A stretch of 64,000 bases of DNA from Nocardioides baculatus (GTDB lineage: Bacteria; Actinomycetota; Actinomycetes; Propionibacteriales; Nocardioidaceae): positions 372,001 to 436,000 of the forward strand of contig NZ_JAERSG010000001.1 of NCBI RefSeq assembly GCF_016735675.1, read 5' to 3'. Both the position numbers and the translations under genes were made by a program. This document shows, one piece after another, positions 53,421-61,961 of this stretch. The notes below the pieces were generated by a model. The model made no database searches. It saw nothing but the letters and a program-made list of their open reading frames with translations, and was not told the DNA's origin. The stretch's first letter is position 1; the number at the start of each line of letters is the position of its first letter.

Positions 53421-53586
53421 TTCGTGCGTCCGCGGCACCTTCGCCGGAGAACTGGGAGTGCTTCGGACGAGCAGCGCCCCAGAGGAACAGGCCCATCCCG
53501 ATGACGACCACGGTCGCCAGGACGAGCAGCAGCAGCGCCCACAGGGCAGGGGGCCAGTCGTGCTGGACGTATTGGTGGGCGGGCAT
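53407..53586 (-). CDS. 59-residue single-pass membrane protein
   Basis: A short open frame with GGAGG 5 nt before its ATG. The protein has a Trp-flanked membrane helix at about 16-37 and a polar, Ala/Arg-rich tail. No family recognised. It converges on tRNA-Arg, and its stop codon forms the loop of the tRNA terminator hairpin. The strong ribosome-binding site and clear helix support a real gene, but it is too short for certainty. Confidence 0.6.
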   Translation of the reverse strand: MPAHQYVQHDWPPALWALLLLVLATVVVIGMGLFLWGAARPKHSQFSGEGAADARTARS

Positions 53587-53730
53587 GAGGACCTCCGGTT
53601 CGTGGGGTGGGACCACGCTCTCGCGAGGTCTGGGCATGCGGGCAGGTCCGAGTGACCCGACGTGGGGGGCCGAAGTCCCGGGCGGGCGTGGTCCGTCCGG
53701 TCGACGACCAGGTCGCCACACCCCGGCGCC

Positions 53731-53736
53731 TAGGCT
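53731..53736 (+). promoter_or_regulatory. -10 box of leaderless hemerythrin gene
   Basis: TAGGCT, 7 nt before GTG 53744. Confidence 0.5.
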
Positions 53737-53743
53737 CGTCCCC

Positions 53744-54280
53744 GTGCCGATCGACGACTCGACCCGACCGCGGGTGGCGGGGGCCGTCGAGCTGACCCCG
53801 CACCAGAAGGTCGGGGGCCTCCACCTCCGGCAGATCCACGACCACTTCCGCCAACAGCTCGAGGCGATGACCCGGGCGGTCGAGGAGGTCCGCGACGGCG
53901 TCGGGGACGTGGACGTCGTACGCGCCGGGGTGCACGGCCTGGCACCGGCACTGACCGCGCAGCAGGCGTCCGGGTTGTGCCGACAGGTGTGCCAGTTCCT
54001 GACGATGCACCACTCGATCGAGGACCAGGCGATGTTCCCGGCCGTCGCGACCCTGGAGACGTACGCCCCGGTGGCGGCGCGGCTGGCCGAGGAGCACCTC
54101 GTCATCCACGACCACCTCGAGCGGGTCGACCGACTGGCCGTGGCGGTGCACGCCGACCCGTCGCGGGTCGCGGAGCTGGTCGACGCGGTCGCCGACCTCC
54201 GGGCCGACCTGGAGTCGCACTTCACCTATGAGGAGATCGAGATGACCGAGCCGCTCGGCCTGCTCGGTCTCGGCGTCTAG
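53744..54280 (+). CDS. Hemerythrin-like (HHE) domain protein
   Basis: A 178-residue four-helix protein with the expected iron-ligand pattern: His in I-H-D-H (32 and 34), H-H-S-I-E-D near 88-93, E-E-H-L-x-x-H-D-H near 118-125 and H-F-x-x-E-E at the end. Such proteins bind a di-iron centre and O2 or help in iron and NO handling; actinobacteria carry many. Here the role is unknown. The GTG start is supported by a TAGGCT box 7 nt upstream. The next gene follows 77 bp later. Confidence 0.88.
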   Translation: MPIDDSTRPRVAGAVELTPHQKVGGLHLRQIHDHFRQQLEAMTRAVEEVRDGVGDVDVVRAGVHGLAPALTAQQASGLCRQVCQFLTMHHSIEDQAMFPAVATLETYAPVAARLAEEHLVIHDHLERVDRLAVAVHADPSRVAELVDAVADLRADLESHFTYEEIEMTEPLGLLGLGV

Positions 54281-54357
54281 CACGCCGCAATTTCACTGTC
54301 GGTCCCCCGTTACCAACCGGTCACTTCTTCGTTGATCAGGTCGGGAGGAGAGGGACC

Positions 54358-55155
54358 ATGACCGATCAGCAGGCCAACGACACCACCGGCTCACGCTTCA
54401 CCAGCGTGCTGCTGCTGCTCGTCGTCGTCACCGTGATCGCGGTCCTGACGACCTGGGACAGCAGGCCCGACGAGCGCAGCGGCGCCGCGGACGTCGACCT
54501 GACCAAGCTCGTCGCGTCGACCACGAAGGCCAAGCTCGGCCGAGCGCCGCTCGACCCCGACCCGACGGGCACCACCGACGGGCAGGTCGTCCATCCGCGC
54601 CGCGTGCTCCCGGTCTACGCCGCCCCGGGTCGCAAGCCGTTCGCCAAGGTCACGCCGACGCAGATGAACGACACCTGGCTGCCGGTGATCAACCGCGAGG
54701 CCGGCTGGACCCAGGTCCTGCTGCCGTCGCGGCCCAACGGGTCCGTCGGCTGGCTGCGGACCGCGCAGCTCGTCGAGCGCCACACGCCCTACGTGGTGCG
54801 CGTGCACGTCGGCTCGCGCCGGATGGAGCTCGTCCGCAGCGGCGAGACGATCGGTGAGTGGAGCGTGGCGGTGGGTGCGCCGGAGACGCCGACGCCGACC
54901 GGGCGCACCTTCCTGCTCGGCTCGATCGTCGACGAGAACCAGAGCTTCTCGCCGGTGATCCTGCCGCTGGGCACCCACAGCGACACCCTCGACACCTACG
55001 GGGGCGGTCCCGGGACCGTCGCCCTCCACGGCTGGACGGACACCTCCGTCTTCGGCCAGGCCATCAGCCACGGCTGCGTCCGCGTGCCCGCCGATGCCCT
55101 CGACCAGCTCCGCGACGTGCCGCTCGGCACCCTCGTCATCATCGATCAGCAGTGA
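54358..55155 (+). CDS. L,D-transpeptidase (YkuD) with membrane anchor
   Basis: A 265-residue wall enzyme: one N-terminal membrane helix (about 17-35), an SH3-like region (about 80-140) and a YkuD domain (about 145-262) with H-G near 223 and the catalytic S-H-G-C-V-R motif (His238, Cys240). L,D-transpeptidases make 3-3 peptide cross-links or attach proteins to peptidoglycan in actinobacteria. The ATG has GGAGGAGAGGGACC upstream. The secreted protein gene begins 17 bp after its stop, so they probably form one operon. Confidence 0.92.
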   Translation: MTDQQANDTTGSRFTSVLLLLVVVTVIAVLTTWDSRPDERSGAADVDLTKLVASTTKAKLGRAPLDPDPTGTTDGQVVHPRRVLPVYAAPGRKPFAKVTPTQMNDTWLPVINREAGWTQVLLPSRPNGSVGWLRTAQLVERHTPYVVRVHVGSRRMELVRSGETIGEWSVAVGAPETPTPTGRTFLLGSIVDENQSFSPVILPLGTHSDTLDTYGGGPGTVALHGWTDTSVFGQAISHGCVRVPADALDQLRDVPLGTLVIIDQQ

Positions 55156-55172
55156 ACCAACGGGAGAACACC

Positions 55173-56060
55173 ATGCGTACCTCAACCACCGCCGGCATCG
55201 CCGGCATCGCGATGGCCGCCACCACCCTGCTCGTCGTGGCGACCTCCACCGCGAGCGGCGACCCGGTCTCCAGCTCGTCGGCCTACGGTGCCTCCGTGGG
55301 CGGTACGCCGGGCCAGCCGGCCGTGGCGTCCGACGGCACCAGCACCCAGACGGGCGGCGGCGCCCTGCCCGCCCAGCTCGGTCCGCTCGCCTCCGGCGGT
55401 GTCCTCGAGGTCAGTGCCGGCGACGACGCCGCGTCCGCCGCGGTCACCAACCTGACCCTCGGCAGCGCGCTCGCCCAGCTGCCGCCGGAGGTCAAGGACG
55501 GCATCGCCAACCTCAACCAGGTGTGCACCGGGCTCGGCCAGGCCGGTCAGGCCAACCAGGTGCTCACCCCGATCAACGACGCGATCAACCAGATCCCGGG
55601 CCTCGGCACGGTCGTCGAGGTGCCGACCGTCGAGGCCGCCCAGGCCTTCTGCAACCAGCTGGTCGACACCGACATCCTCGACCTCGCGACGGTCGGCACG
55701 CTCAAGACGCAGTGCACCGACCAGACCGGAACCGTCACGCTGAGCGACGTCAAGGTGCTCGGCGCGCCGCAGCCGGTGCTCGCCGGTGAAATCGCCCCCG
55801 AGACCCAGCTGCTGCCGCCCGAGCTGGCCGCGGTCGCGAAGATCACCCTCAACCACCAGGTGCCCGACGGCGAGAACTTCACCGTCGAGGGCCTGCGCCT
55901 CGAGGTCGGCGGTCAGCTGGTCGCCGTGCTCGCGTCGGCCACGTGCGGCGGCCCGCAGGCCGAGCCGGTCGTCCAGCAGGCGCCGACCAAGCCCAACAAG
56001 GGCCCGAAGCAGGCTCCGAAGCCCACGCCGGTCAAGACCTCGGCTCCCGTCACGGGGTGA
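55173..56060 (+). CDS. Secreted protein of unknown function
   Basis: A 295-residue exported protein. It has a signal peptide (about 1-28, with T-S-T-A-S-G-D at the likely cleavage), a Gly/Ser/Ala-rich linker, a domain of about 190 residues containing four cysteines (likely two disulphides) and strand-rich segments, and a Lys/Pro/Thr-rich tail ending in P-V-T-G. The ending lacks a hydrophobic stretch and charged tail, so it is not a sortase substrate as it stands. Co-transcription with the L,D-transpeptidase suggests a wall-bound product. AGGAGA-like GGGAGA precedes the ATG. Confidence 0.8.
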   Translation: MRTSTTAGIAGIAMAATTLLVVATSTASGDPVSSSSAYGASVGGTPGQPAVASDGTSTQTGGGALPAQLGPLASGGVLEVSAGDDAASAAVTNLTLGSALAQLPPEVKDGIANLNQVCTGLGQAGQANQVLTPINDAINQIPGLGTVVEVPTVEAAQAFCNQLVDTDILDLATVGTLKTQCTDQTGTVTLSDVKVLGAPQPVLAGEIAPETQLLPPELAAVAKITLNHQVPDGENFTVEGLRLEVGGQLVAVLASATCGGPQAEPVVQQAPTKPNKGPKQAPKPTPVKTSAPVTG

Positions 56061-56067
56061 CGGCGGG

Positions 56068-56100
56068 GATCGGCGCCCGCGCGGGGTGCGGGCGCCGATC
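56068..56100. terminator. Hairpin between secreted protein and GH16 genes
   Basis: Perfect 13-bp stem GATCGGCGCCCGC/GCGGGCGCCGATC with a 7-nt loop, between convergent genes. Confidence 0.7.
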
Positions 56101-56103
56101 GCC

Positions 56104-57303
56104 TCACGCCTGCCAGATGCGGATCCAGTCCACGGACATGTGCTGCGGGAGCTGGCGGTCCTTCATCTCCGACAGCTCGTAGTCGGAGGACAGCAGGCTG
56201 AGGATCGGGTACTCCGGCTGACCGGACACTCCCTTGCTCGTGCGCCACGTCTCCTGGCCGTCGATGCGGAAGATGTAGTGCTTCGGCGTCCACTCGACCG
56301 AGAAGACGTGGTAGTTCTTCGACCAGCCGTCGCGCCGGTTCTTCAGGAAGCTGCGCGGCTTCTTGATCCACGACCCGGTCTTGATCACCCGGTTGTTCTT
56401 CTTCCAGTGGATGAAGCTCGTCAGCCCACCTCGAGGGTGCTTGTTCCCGAAGTACTCGATCACGTCGATCTCCGCGCCCGCCGTACGAGGCGTCCCGGCC
56501 TGCGACCGCTGGGGCTGGAGCCAGAAGCTGCTGTGCTGACCCCGGCGCTCGTGCATCCTGACCCGCGCGGCCGCGAAGCCGTAGCGGAACGACACCCGGT
56601 TCTGCGTCGAGATGTGTCCGTTGAGACGCCAGGCGTAGCGGCCGGACGACTTGCCCCGCTTGGTCGCGCGGCACGTGCCGGAGCGGTCCGGGTCCTTGAT
56701 GACGCTCAGCCGCACCTTGCCGCCGCTGACGCGAACGGACTGCGGGCTGCCCTTGGAGCAGCGCCGGAGGCTCACCTTCTCGTAACGCTGTCCGCGGTGG
56801 CTCCACGCCGGGCCCAGGGCGCGGCCGGAGAACTCGTCGGTCCACGTCGGGGTGAGCCAGCGCTCGGTGCTCCGCGTACGGCTGACCGCGCGGGCGAGGC
56901 CGCGGTAGCGGGGCGTCGTCACACGGTAGGCCGCAGGCTCCCCGCGACGCAGCGCCCGGGCGGAGAAGGTCGCGTGACCACGACGGTCCGTGCGGGCCTT
57001 CCCCACGTTCTTCCACCCTGATCCACGCCTGACCTGCAGCCGCACGGGCCGACCGGCCCGACGCGGCTTCACCGTGGCCTCGACGGCCACCTTGGCGGCG
57101 TCGGCGCGAGCGGTGCGGCGTCCCTGCTGGACGATCTGCGGCAGCACGGCGATGCGCACCCGGGAGCGGGTCGCCGCCCGCTCCGTCGAGGTGGCCGGCT
57201 GCGCGGACGGGCCGGCGGCCGAGCCGGTCTCGGTAGCGGTGAGGAGCGAGGCGGGCAGGAGCAGCGCGAGGGCGCCCCCGGCAAGCACGCGGCGTACGGG
57301 CAT
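56104..57303 (-). CDS. Secreted GH16 beta-glucanase-type glycoside hydrolase
   Basis: A 399-residue exported enzyme: signal peptide (about 1-25), a basic beta-rich module (about 50-150) that may be an Ig-like or carbohydrate-binding domain, and a GH16 catalytic domain (about 160-399) with the hallmark E-I-D-V-I-E near 277-282 (nucleophile and acid/base glutamates). Family members cleave beta-1,3- or mixed-linkage glucans; the exact substrate cannot be read here. Very high Arg/Lys content suggests binding to acidic polymer or wall. The ATG 57303 has GGAGAAG upstream. It lies after the agmatinase gene on the same strand, 96 bp away. Confidence 0.9.
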   Translation of the reverse strand: MPVRRVLAGGALALLLPASLLTATETGSAAGPSAQPATSTERAATRSRVRIAVLPQIVQQGRRTARADAAKVAVEATVKPRRAGRPVRLQVRRGSGWKNVGKARTDRRGHATFSARALRRGEPAAYRVTTPRYRGLARAVSRTRSTERWLTPTWTDEFSGRALGPAWSHRGQRYEKVSLRRCSKGSPQSVRVSGGKVRLSVIKDPDRSGTCRATKRGKSSGRYAWRLNGHISTQNRVSFRYGFAAARVRMHERRGQHSSFWLQPQRSQAGTPRTAGAEIDVIEYFGNKHPRGGLTSFIHWKKNNRVIKTGSWIKKPRSFLKNRRDGWSKNYHVFSVEWTPKHYIFRIDGQETWRTSKGVSGQPEYPILSLLSSDYELSEMKDRQLPQHMSVDWIRIWQA

Positions 57304-57399
57304 GGGATCTTCTCCGTTCGTGGCGGCTGTCGTCGTCCTTCGAGGGTCTCCCGGACCGGCCCTCGACCCAAATCGACGACGGGCCACACGTCCCGTCGG

Positions 57400-58410
57400 C
57401 TAGCGGTCGAGGAGCGGCCTCGCGGGATCCCACGTGGTCCCGTCGCGCTCGTCCTGACGCTTGCGGGCGATCGCGGAGAGCGCCTCGAGGACGACCCGGT
57501 TGGCGAGGGCCGCGGTGATGTCGGCGTGGTCGTAGGGAGGGCTGACCTCGACCACGTCGACGCCGACGACGGGCAGCTCGAGACAGATGCGGCGTACGGC
57601 GTCGAGGAGCTGGCGGGCCGACAGCCCACCCGGCTCCGGGGTGCCGGTGCCGGGCGCGTGCCCGGGGTCGCAGACGTCGATGTCGACGGAGAGGAAGACG
57701 CCGTCGCACTCGTCGGTCGCGATCGTGAAGGCCTCGGTCAGGCACTCCTCGAGACCGCGGTGGACGATCTCGGTCATCTCGTAGGACCGCATCTTCTCGG
57801 CGGCCATCCAGTCGAGCGTCTCGGGTCCGGGCCAGTAGCCGCGCAGGCCGACCTGGAGGAAGCGGTCCCCGCGCAGGGCTCCCGACTCGATCAGCCGGCG
57901 CATCGGCTGGCCGTGCCCCCAGAGGGAGCCGAACTCGATGTCGCCGGTGTCGGCGTGGGCGTCGAAGTGGATCATCGAGACGCGGCCGTGGCCGAGGACG
58001 TTGGCCACGCCCTTGGCGTCGGGGAACGCGATCGAGTGGTCGCCGCCGAGGACGACCGGGATCGCTCCGGCACGGGCCACCTTCTCGACCGCGGCCTCGA
58101 GCACGCCGAGCGCACGCTCGATGTCGCCGGGCGGCATCTCGACGTCACCGGCGTCGACGACGCGCAGGTCCTGGAGCCCGTCGGTGCGCAGTGCGAGCGA
58201 GGGCCGCGAGCCGTCGTGCGGGAGGTAGTCGGTCATCCGGATGGCCTGCGGGCCGAAGCGCGTGCCCGGCCGGTGCGACGTACCTCCGTCGAACGGCGCA
58301 CCGACCACGACGACGTCGGCGCCGGCGTAGGTCGACTCGTCGTCGAGGTCGCAGGCGGGCACGCCCAGGAACGTGATGTCGGGACCGAACTGAGCGCCGT
58401 AGCGAGCCAT
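57400..58410 (-). CDS. Agmatinase/arginase-family ureohydrolase
   Basis: A 336-residue manganese enzyme of the ureohydrolase family, which removes urea from guanidino compounds. Metal ligands are visible: G-G-D-H-S (His125), F-D-A-H-A-D (Asp150, His152, Asp154) and S-V-D-I-D (Asp243, Asp245). The E-P-G-G segment near 260 is also typical. The substrate (agmatine, guanidinobutyrate or another guanidino acid) is not decided. A TAGAGT -10 box lies 6 nt before the ATG, so it has its own leaderless promoter although the SHMT-like gene ends only 31 bp upstream. Confidence 0.9.
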   Translation of the reverse strand: MARYGAQFGPDITFLGVPACDLDDESTYAGADVVVVGAPFDGGTSHRPGTRFGPQAIRMTDYLPHDGSRPSLALRTDGLQDLRVVDAGDVEMPPGDIERALGVLEAAVEKVARAGAIPVVLGGDHSIAFPDAKGVANVLGHGRVSMIHFDAHADTGDIEFGSLWGHGQPMRRLIESGALRGDRFLQVGLRGYWPGPETLDWMAAEKMRSYEMTEIVHRGLEECLTEAFTIATDECDGVFLSVDIDVCDPGHAPGTGTPEPGGLSARQLLDAVRRICLELPVVGVDVVEVSPPYDHADITAALANRVVLEALSAIARKRQDERDGTTWDPARPLLDR

Positions 58411-58416
58411 GGCTGG

Positions 58417-58422
58417 ACTCTA
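58417..58422 (-). promoter_or_regulatory. -10 box of leaderless agmatinase-family gene
   Basis: TAGAGT on the minus strand, 6 nt before ATG 58410. Confidence 0.45.
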
Positions 58423-58441
58423 GGGGCCGGCGGCGGGTCCG

Positions 58442-59773
58442 TCAGTGGGGCCGGTCGGTCGTGAAATGGATGTCGCGGAAACCGCTGCGCCAGGCCGTGA
58501 CCTCGGCGGCGACGGGCTCGGGCTCGTGGGTGAGCGCCCGCGCGATGAAACCGGCCAGGGTGGGCATGTCCTCGACCGTCATCCCGAGGCGCACCAGCTC
58601 GGGCGTGCCGATGCGCAGTCCGTTGAGGTCGCCGTCGACCGGGTCGAGCGGCAGTCCGATCCCGCACGCCAGGAGGTGGGCGCGCCGCAGGCGGGCGGCG
58701 GCGGTCTGGCCACCGCCGTAGGCCGCTGCCTCGACGGCGAACTGGTGCGACCTGGTGGCCACCGTGTCGCGCCGGAAGACGGGGACGCCGGCGGCGACGA
58801 GTGCCTCGGCCAGCGCAGCTGCGGTGTCGACCATCGTGCGGGCGTAGGCGCGGCCGGCGACGTGCCAGTCGAGCATCGTCTGGGCCAGGGCGGCCGTCTT
58901 GCCCGCGTCGAAGTTGGCGGTGAGACCGGGGTAGGCGATGGCCTCGATGCGCTCCGCGAGCACGGGGTCGTTGCCCAGCAGCAGCCCACCGGGGGGACCG
59001 CCGAGGCTCTTGTAGGTGCTCATCGACATCAGGTGGGCGCCTTCGTCGAGCGGGTTGGGCCAGGCGCCACCGGCGATCACACCACCGAGGTGCGCGGCGT
59101 CGAAGAGCACCACAGCGCCGACCTCGTCCGCGATCCCGCGGACCCGGGCCACGGGGTGGTGGGTGAGGTTGAGGCTGCCGCCGATCGTGATCATCCGCGG
59201 TCGCTCCATCCGGGCCAGCTCCGCGAGCGCGGTGACGTCGACGGTGTAGGTCGAGGCATCGACCGGCGCGGCGACCGTGCGGAGCCGGTAGAGCCCGGCG
59301 GCACCGGCACCGTGGTGCGTGACGTGTCCGGCGATGGTCGCGGGCGGCGCGATGATCGTGTCGCCCGGCTCGCAGACCGCCATGAAGGCGTAGAGGTTCG
59401 CCAGTGCCCCGGACCCCACCCTGACCTCAGCGAACGACGCGTGGAAGACACGAGCAGCCAGCTCAGCGGCGACGACCTCGATCTGCTCGATCGCCTCCAG
59501 CCCGGTCTCGTACTTCTCACCCGGGTAGCCCAGTGACGCACGGGACCCGAGGCGGGCCGACAGCATCGCCTCGGCGCGCGGGTTCATCCGGTTGGTGGCC
59601 GGGTTGAGGTTGAGGCACGTCTCGTCGTGGATGCGGCCGTTGTCCGCCACCAGGTCGGCGAGGAGGCCCTGCACGCCGAGGGCGTCGAGGTCCCCGAGCG
59701 GGGCGAGCGCCTCCGCGACGCGGTCGCGGACCGGCGCGGGCAGCCAGGGGCGGGGAGCGAGGGACTCGGTCAT
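58442..59773 (-). CDS. SHMT-like PLP-dependent enzyme
   Basis: A 443-residue fold type I PLP enzyme related to serine hydroxymethyltransferase. The PLP ligands are in place: Asp225 and His228 in F-D-A-A-H, and the Schiff-base Lys255. The usual T-T-T-H-K-T-L-R-G-P-R-G-G motif instead reads M-S-T-Y-K-S-L-G-G-P-P-G-G, so the residue before Lys and the following Arg are changed. This points to a paralogue with another amino-acid substrate, such as an aldolase or 2-methylserine-type hydroxymethyltransferase, not the housekeeping GlyA. It precedes the agmatinase-family gene. The ATG at 59773 has GGAG upstream. Confidence 0.85.
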   Translation of the reverse strand: MTESLAPRPWLPAPVRDRVAEALAPLGDLDALGVQGLLADLVADNGRIHDETCLNLNPATNRMNPRAEAMLSARLGSRASLGYPGEKYETGLEAIEQIEVVAAELAARVFHASFAEVRVGSGALANLYAFMAVCEPGDTIIAPPATIAGHVTHHGAGAAGLYRLRTVAAPVDASTYTVDVTALAELARMERPRMITIGGSLNLTHHPVARVRGIADEVGAVVLFDAAHLGGVIAGGAWPNPLDEGAHLMSMSTYKSLGGPPGGLLLGNDPVLAERIEAIAYPGLTANFDAGKTAALAQTMLDWHVAGRAYARTMVDTAAALAEALVAAGVPVFRRDTVATRSHQFAVEAAAYGGGQTAAARLRRAHLLACGIGLPLDPVDGDLNGLRIGTPELVRLGMTVEDMPTLAGFIARALTHEPEPVAAEVTAWRSGFRDIHFTTDRPH

Positions 59774-59882
59774 GGTCGGCTCCGGGGAGAGTGGTGGCGA
59801 GGCGGTCGAGCGACAACCTAGGGGCGGTGGTCGCCGGCCGGGCACGTTGTCGCGCGATCCGGGACTCAGCCACACTGCACCC

Positions 59883-60146
59883 ATGACCGTCTTCCGCACC
59901 ACGCTCGAGGCCACCGGTGGCAACAACGTGGGCATCGTGGTGCCCGAGGATGTCGTCCTGGCCTTCGAGCGCGGCAAGCGGGTGCCAGTGGTCGTCACGA
60001 TCGACGGCGACTACACCTACACGACGACGATCGGTGTGATGGGCGGTCGCTACCTCGTCTCCTTCAACGCCGAGACGCGCAAGCGCACCGGTCGCGGAGC
60101 CGGCGACGAGGTCGAGGTCGAGCTGGTCGTCGACCCCGACCGCTGA
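59883..60146 (+). CDS. DUF1905 domain protein
   Basis: An 87-residue beta-rich protein matching the DUF1905 pattern (F-R-T-T-L-E, G-I-V-V-P, V-V-V-T-I-D-G, F-N-A-E-x-R). The family's function is unknown. Here the C-terminal YdeI/OmpD-associated-like domain often fused to DUF1905 is missing. A CACACT box 6 nt before the ATG may give a leaderless mRNA; no ribosome-binding site is seen. It converges on the SGNH hydrolase gene with 1 bp between stops. Confidence 0.85.
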   Translation: MTVFRTTLEATGGNNVGIVVPEDVVLAFERGKRVPVVVTIDGDYTYTTTIGVMGGRYLVSFNAETRKRTGRGAGDEVEVELVVDPDR

Positions 60147-60147
60147 C

Positions 60148-61272
60148 CTACCAGTCCCCCAGCCAGTCCCCCAGCGCCGCGAACCGCTCGCCGATGAGCC
60201 GGTGGGCCGCGGAGTCGGGGTGGAGGTTGTCGGGGAGCGGGAGCCGCTCGGCGTCCTCGGCGCCGTAGAGCGCGAGACCGTCGACGTACGACAGGTGCGG
60301 GTCGCCGCGTCGCTCCACCACCTCGGCGAGGACCTCCCGGACCACCTCCAGGGTGAGCGCGCCCTGCGCCACCGTGGCCGGGTCACCGCCAGCGACGAAC
60401 GCCAGCCGGCCCTCCGCGAGCGCCGCCATGTCGGGCGCGCTCGGGCCCGGGGTCGACTCGTGGATCCCGCAGTGGATCGACGAGACGAGGCGGATCGGCG
60501 TCTCCGGGTGGCCGTCGCGGATCGTGTCGAGCCAGCCGTGGACGGCCGGGCCGAGCGCGCGCCGGCGGAGCAGGTCCTGGTTGACCAGGTTGATGCCCAG
60601 CTTGACCGAGATGAGGTCGGCCGGGGTGTCCCGGATGGTGCGCGCGACGAACGGGTCGAGCAGGGCGCTGCCGCCGAGACCGAGGTTGACGAGGTCGAGG
60701 CCGGCCAGCCGCGCGGCGACGACGGGCCAGGTCTCGGTCGGGTGCGTCGCCATCGATCCGTGGCTGATCGAGCTGCCGTGGTGCAGCCACCGCGGCCGGT
60801 CGCTCGTCAGCGGCTCGACAGGGGCGTCGGCGCGCAGGTCGACCAGCTCGGTCTGCTCGTCGTGGGGCAGCCAGACCTCGACGTCCTTCTCGCCGTCGGC
60901 CAGGGCGATCGCCAGCGTCAGCGGCTCACCGGCGGTGAAGGTGCTCGCTCCGGTCATCATCTCGACGTCCAGGACGTTGCCACCGGGCGCCTGGAGCCGC
61001 TGGACGAGCTCGCCGTCGACGAGCACGTCGTACCAGCCATCGGGCCGCGGCGGCGTGCCGGCGTAGCGCCTCTTGGTGGGCAGGACGTCGAGCTCGAGCC
61101 GGGTCGCGGAGGTGCGCAGCGCGAGGCGTACGCCCGCGGGCTGCGCCTCGACGAGGTGGAGCTGCGGGTCGTCCGTCTGCGCCCGCGCCCACGCGGGCAG
61201 CCGGTGCGGCAGCAGGCCGCGGTCCGTGCGCTCGAGCTCGATGGCGCCGTGGACGAGTGCGGGGTCGATCAT
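60148..61272 (-). CDS. SGNH hydrolase with CE2-like N-terminal domain
   Basis: A 374-residue esterase. The N-terminal 155 residues look like a beta jelly-roll, and the C-terminal part is an SGNH hydrolase with G-S-S-I-S (Ser168), N-L-G-L-G-G (Gly), K-L-G-I-N (Asn) and D-N-L-H (catalytic Asp and His near 355-358). This order matches carbohydrate esterase family 2 acetyl esterases. There is no signal peptide, so it would act on imported sugars. It overlaps the TetR stop by four bases, and both sit divergent to xylB-xylA, which suggests deacetylation of xylo-oligosaccharides. GGGAGGACCG lies before the ATG. Confidence 0.85.
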   Translation of the reverse strand: MIDPALVHGAIELERTDRGLLPHRLPAWARAQTDDPQLHLVEAQPAGVRLALRTSATRLELDVLPTKRRYAGTPPRPDGWYDVLVDGELVQRLQAPGGNVLDVEMMTGASTFTAGEPLTLAIALADGEKDVEVWLPHDEQTELVDLRADAPVEPLTSDRPRWLHHGSSISHGSMATHPTETWPVVAARLAGLDLVNLGLGGSALLDPFVARTIRDTPADLISVKLGINLVNQDLLRRRALGPAVHGWLDTIRDGHPETPIRLVSSIHCGIHESTPGPSAPDMAALAEGRLAFVAGGDPATVAQGALTLEVVREVLAEVVERRGDPHLSYVDGLALYGAEDAERLPLPDNLHPDSAAHRLIGERFAALGDWLGDW

Positions 61273-61847
61273 CGGTCCTCCCAGGAGGTCAGCAGGGTGT
61301 GGAGCCCGTCGACGACGCGCTCCCAGGTCTCGTCGGACGTGGGCACCCCGCGCCCGCCGTGGCCGAAGGCCCCGGCCGCGTCGAGGGCGGCGTAGCCGTG
61401 GAAGGTCGCCCCGACCAGCCGGACGGCATGGGTCACGTCGTGGTCCGCGAGCGCGTAGCCGCGCAGGGACGAACGGCTCAGGTCGGCGTGCCGCGGGCCG
61501 GCGCTGGCGGCGGCGGTGTCCGCGTCCAGCGGCAGCCGGGTGGCGGCGTAGCGCCCCGGGTGCTCGACGGCGTACGCCCGCCAGACCTGGCCGACGGCGG
61601 CGATCGCCTCGCGTCGGCTGACCCCGGCGAGGGCGGACGCAACCCGGTCCGCGGTCTCGTCGAGCGCGAGCAGCGCGACCCGGACGCGGACGTCGGCCGT
61701 GCTGCGGACGTGGGAGTAGAGGCTCGGCGCGGCCACGTCGAAGCGTCGCGCGAGCGCCGACAGGGTGACGGCGTCGAGGCCGACCTCGTCCGCGAGCTCG
61801 GCAGCAGCCTCGGCGACCCGCGCAGTGGTGAGTCCCGATCTCGGCAT
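61269..61847 (-). CDS. TetR-family regulator
   Basis: A 192-residue TetR-type repressor: N-terminal helix-turn-helix (about 28-48, with T-L-S-A-L-A-R-R-F-D-V-A-A-P-S-L-Y-S-H-V) and a ligand-binding C-terminal domain resembling the TetR_C_33/WHG type. The ATG 61847 has AAGGAGG 6 nt upstream; the adjacent GTG 61850 is too close. It is co-translated with the CE2-like esterase (four-base overlap) and divergent from xylB, so it probably controls this locus, but ligand and targets are unknown. Confidence 0.9.
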   Translation of the reverse strand: MPRSGLTTARVAEAAAELADEVGLDAVTLSALARRFDVAAPSLYSHVRSTADVRVRVALLALDETADRVASALAGVSRREAIAAVGQVWRAYAVEHPGRYAATRLPLDADTAAASAGPRHADLSRSSLRGYALADHDVTHAVRLVGATFHGYAALDAAGAFGHGGRGVPTSDETWERVVDGLHTLLTSWEDR

Positions 61848-61926
61848 CACACACCTCCTTCATTCATGAGGACAAAACCTATGCATCGTAGATTTCATCT
61901 GCAAATCCCCGCCGTGCCAGACCACC

Positions 61927-61958
61927 TTGACTTTAGTTCGAGACTCGTACTTAATAGT
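61927..61958 (+). promoter_or_regulatory. xylB promoter with imperfect palindromic operator
   Basis: TTGACT at 61927-61932 and TTAATA at 61951-61956 give an 18-bp spacer. Between them an imperfect palindrome TTAGTTCGAG-A-CTCGTACTTA (61933-61953, 8 of 10 pairs) overlaps the -10. The whole 61860-61960 region is AT-rich against its surroundings. It may bind the TetR protein or a ROK-type xylose repressor not in this window. Confidence 0.5.
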
Positions 61959-61961
61959 GAC

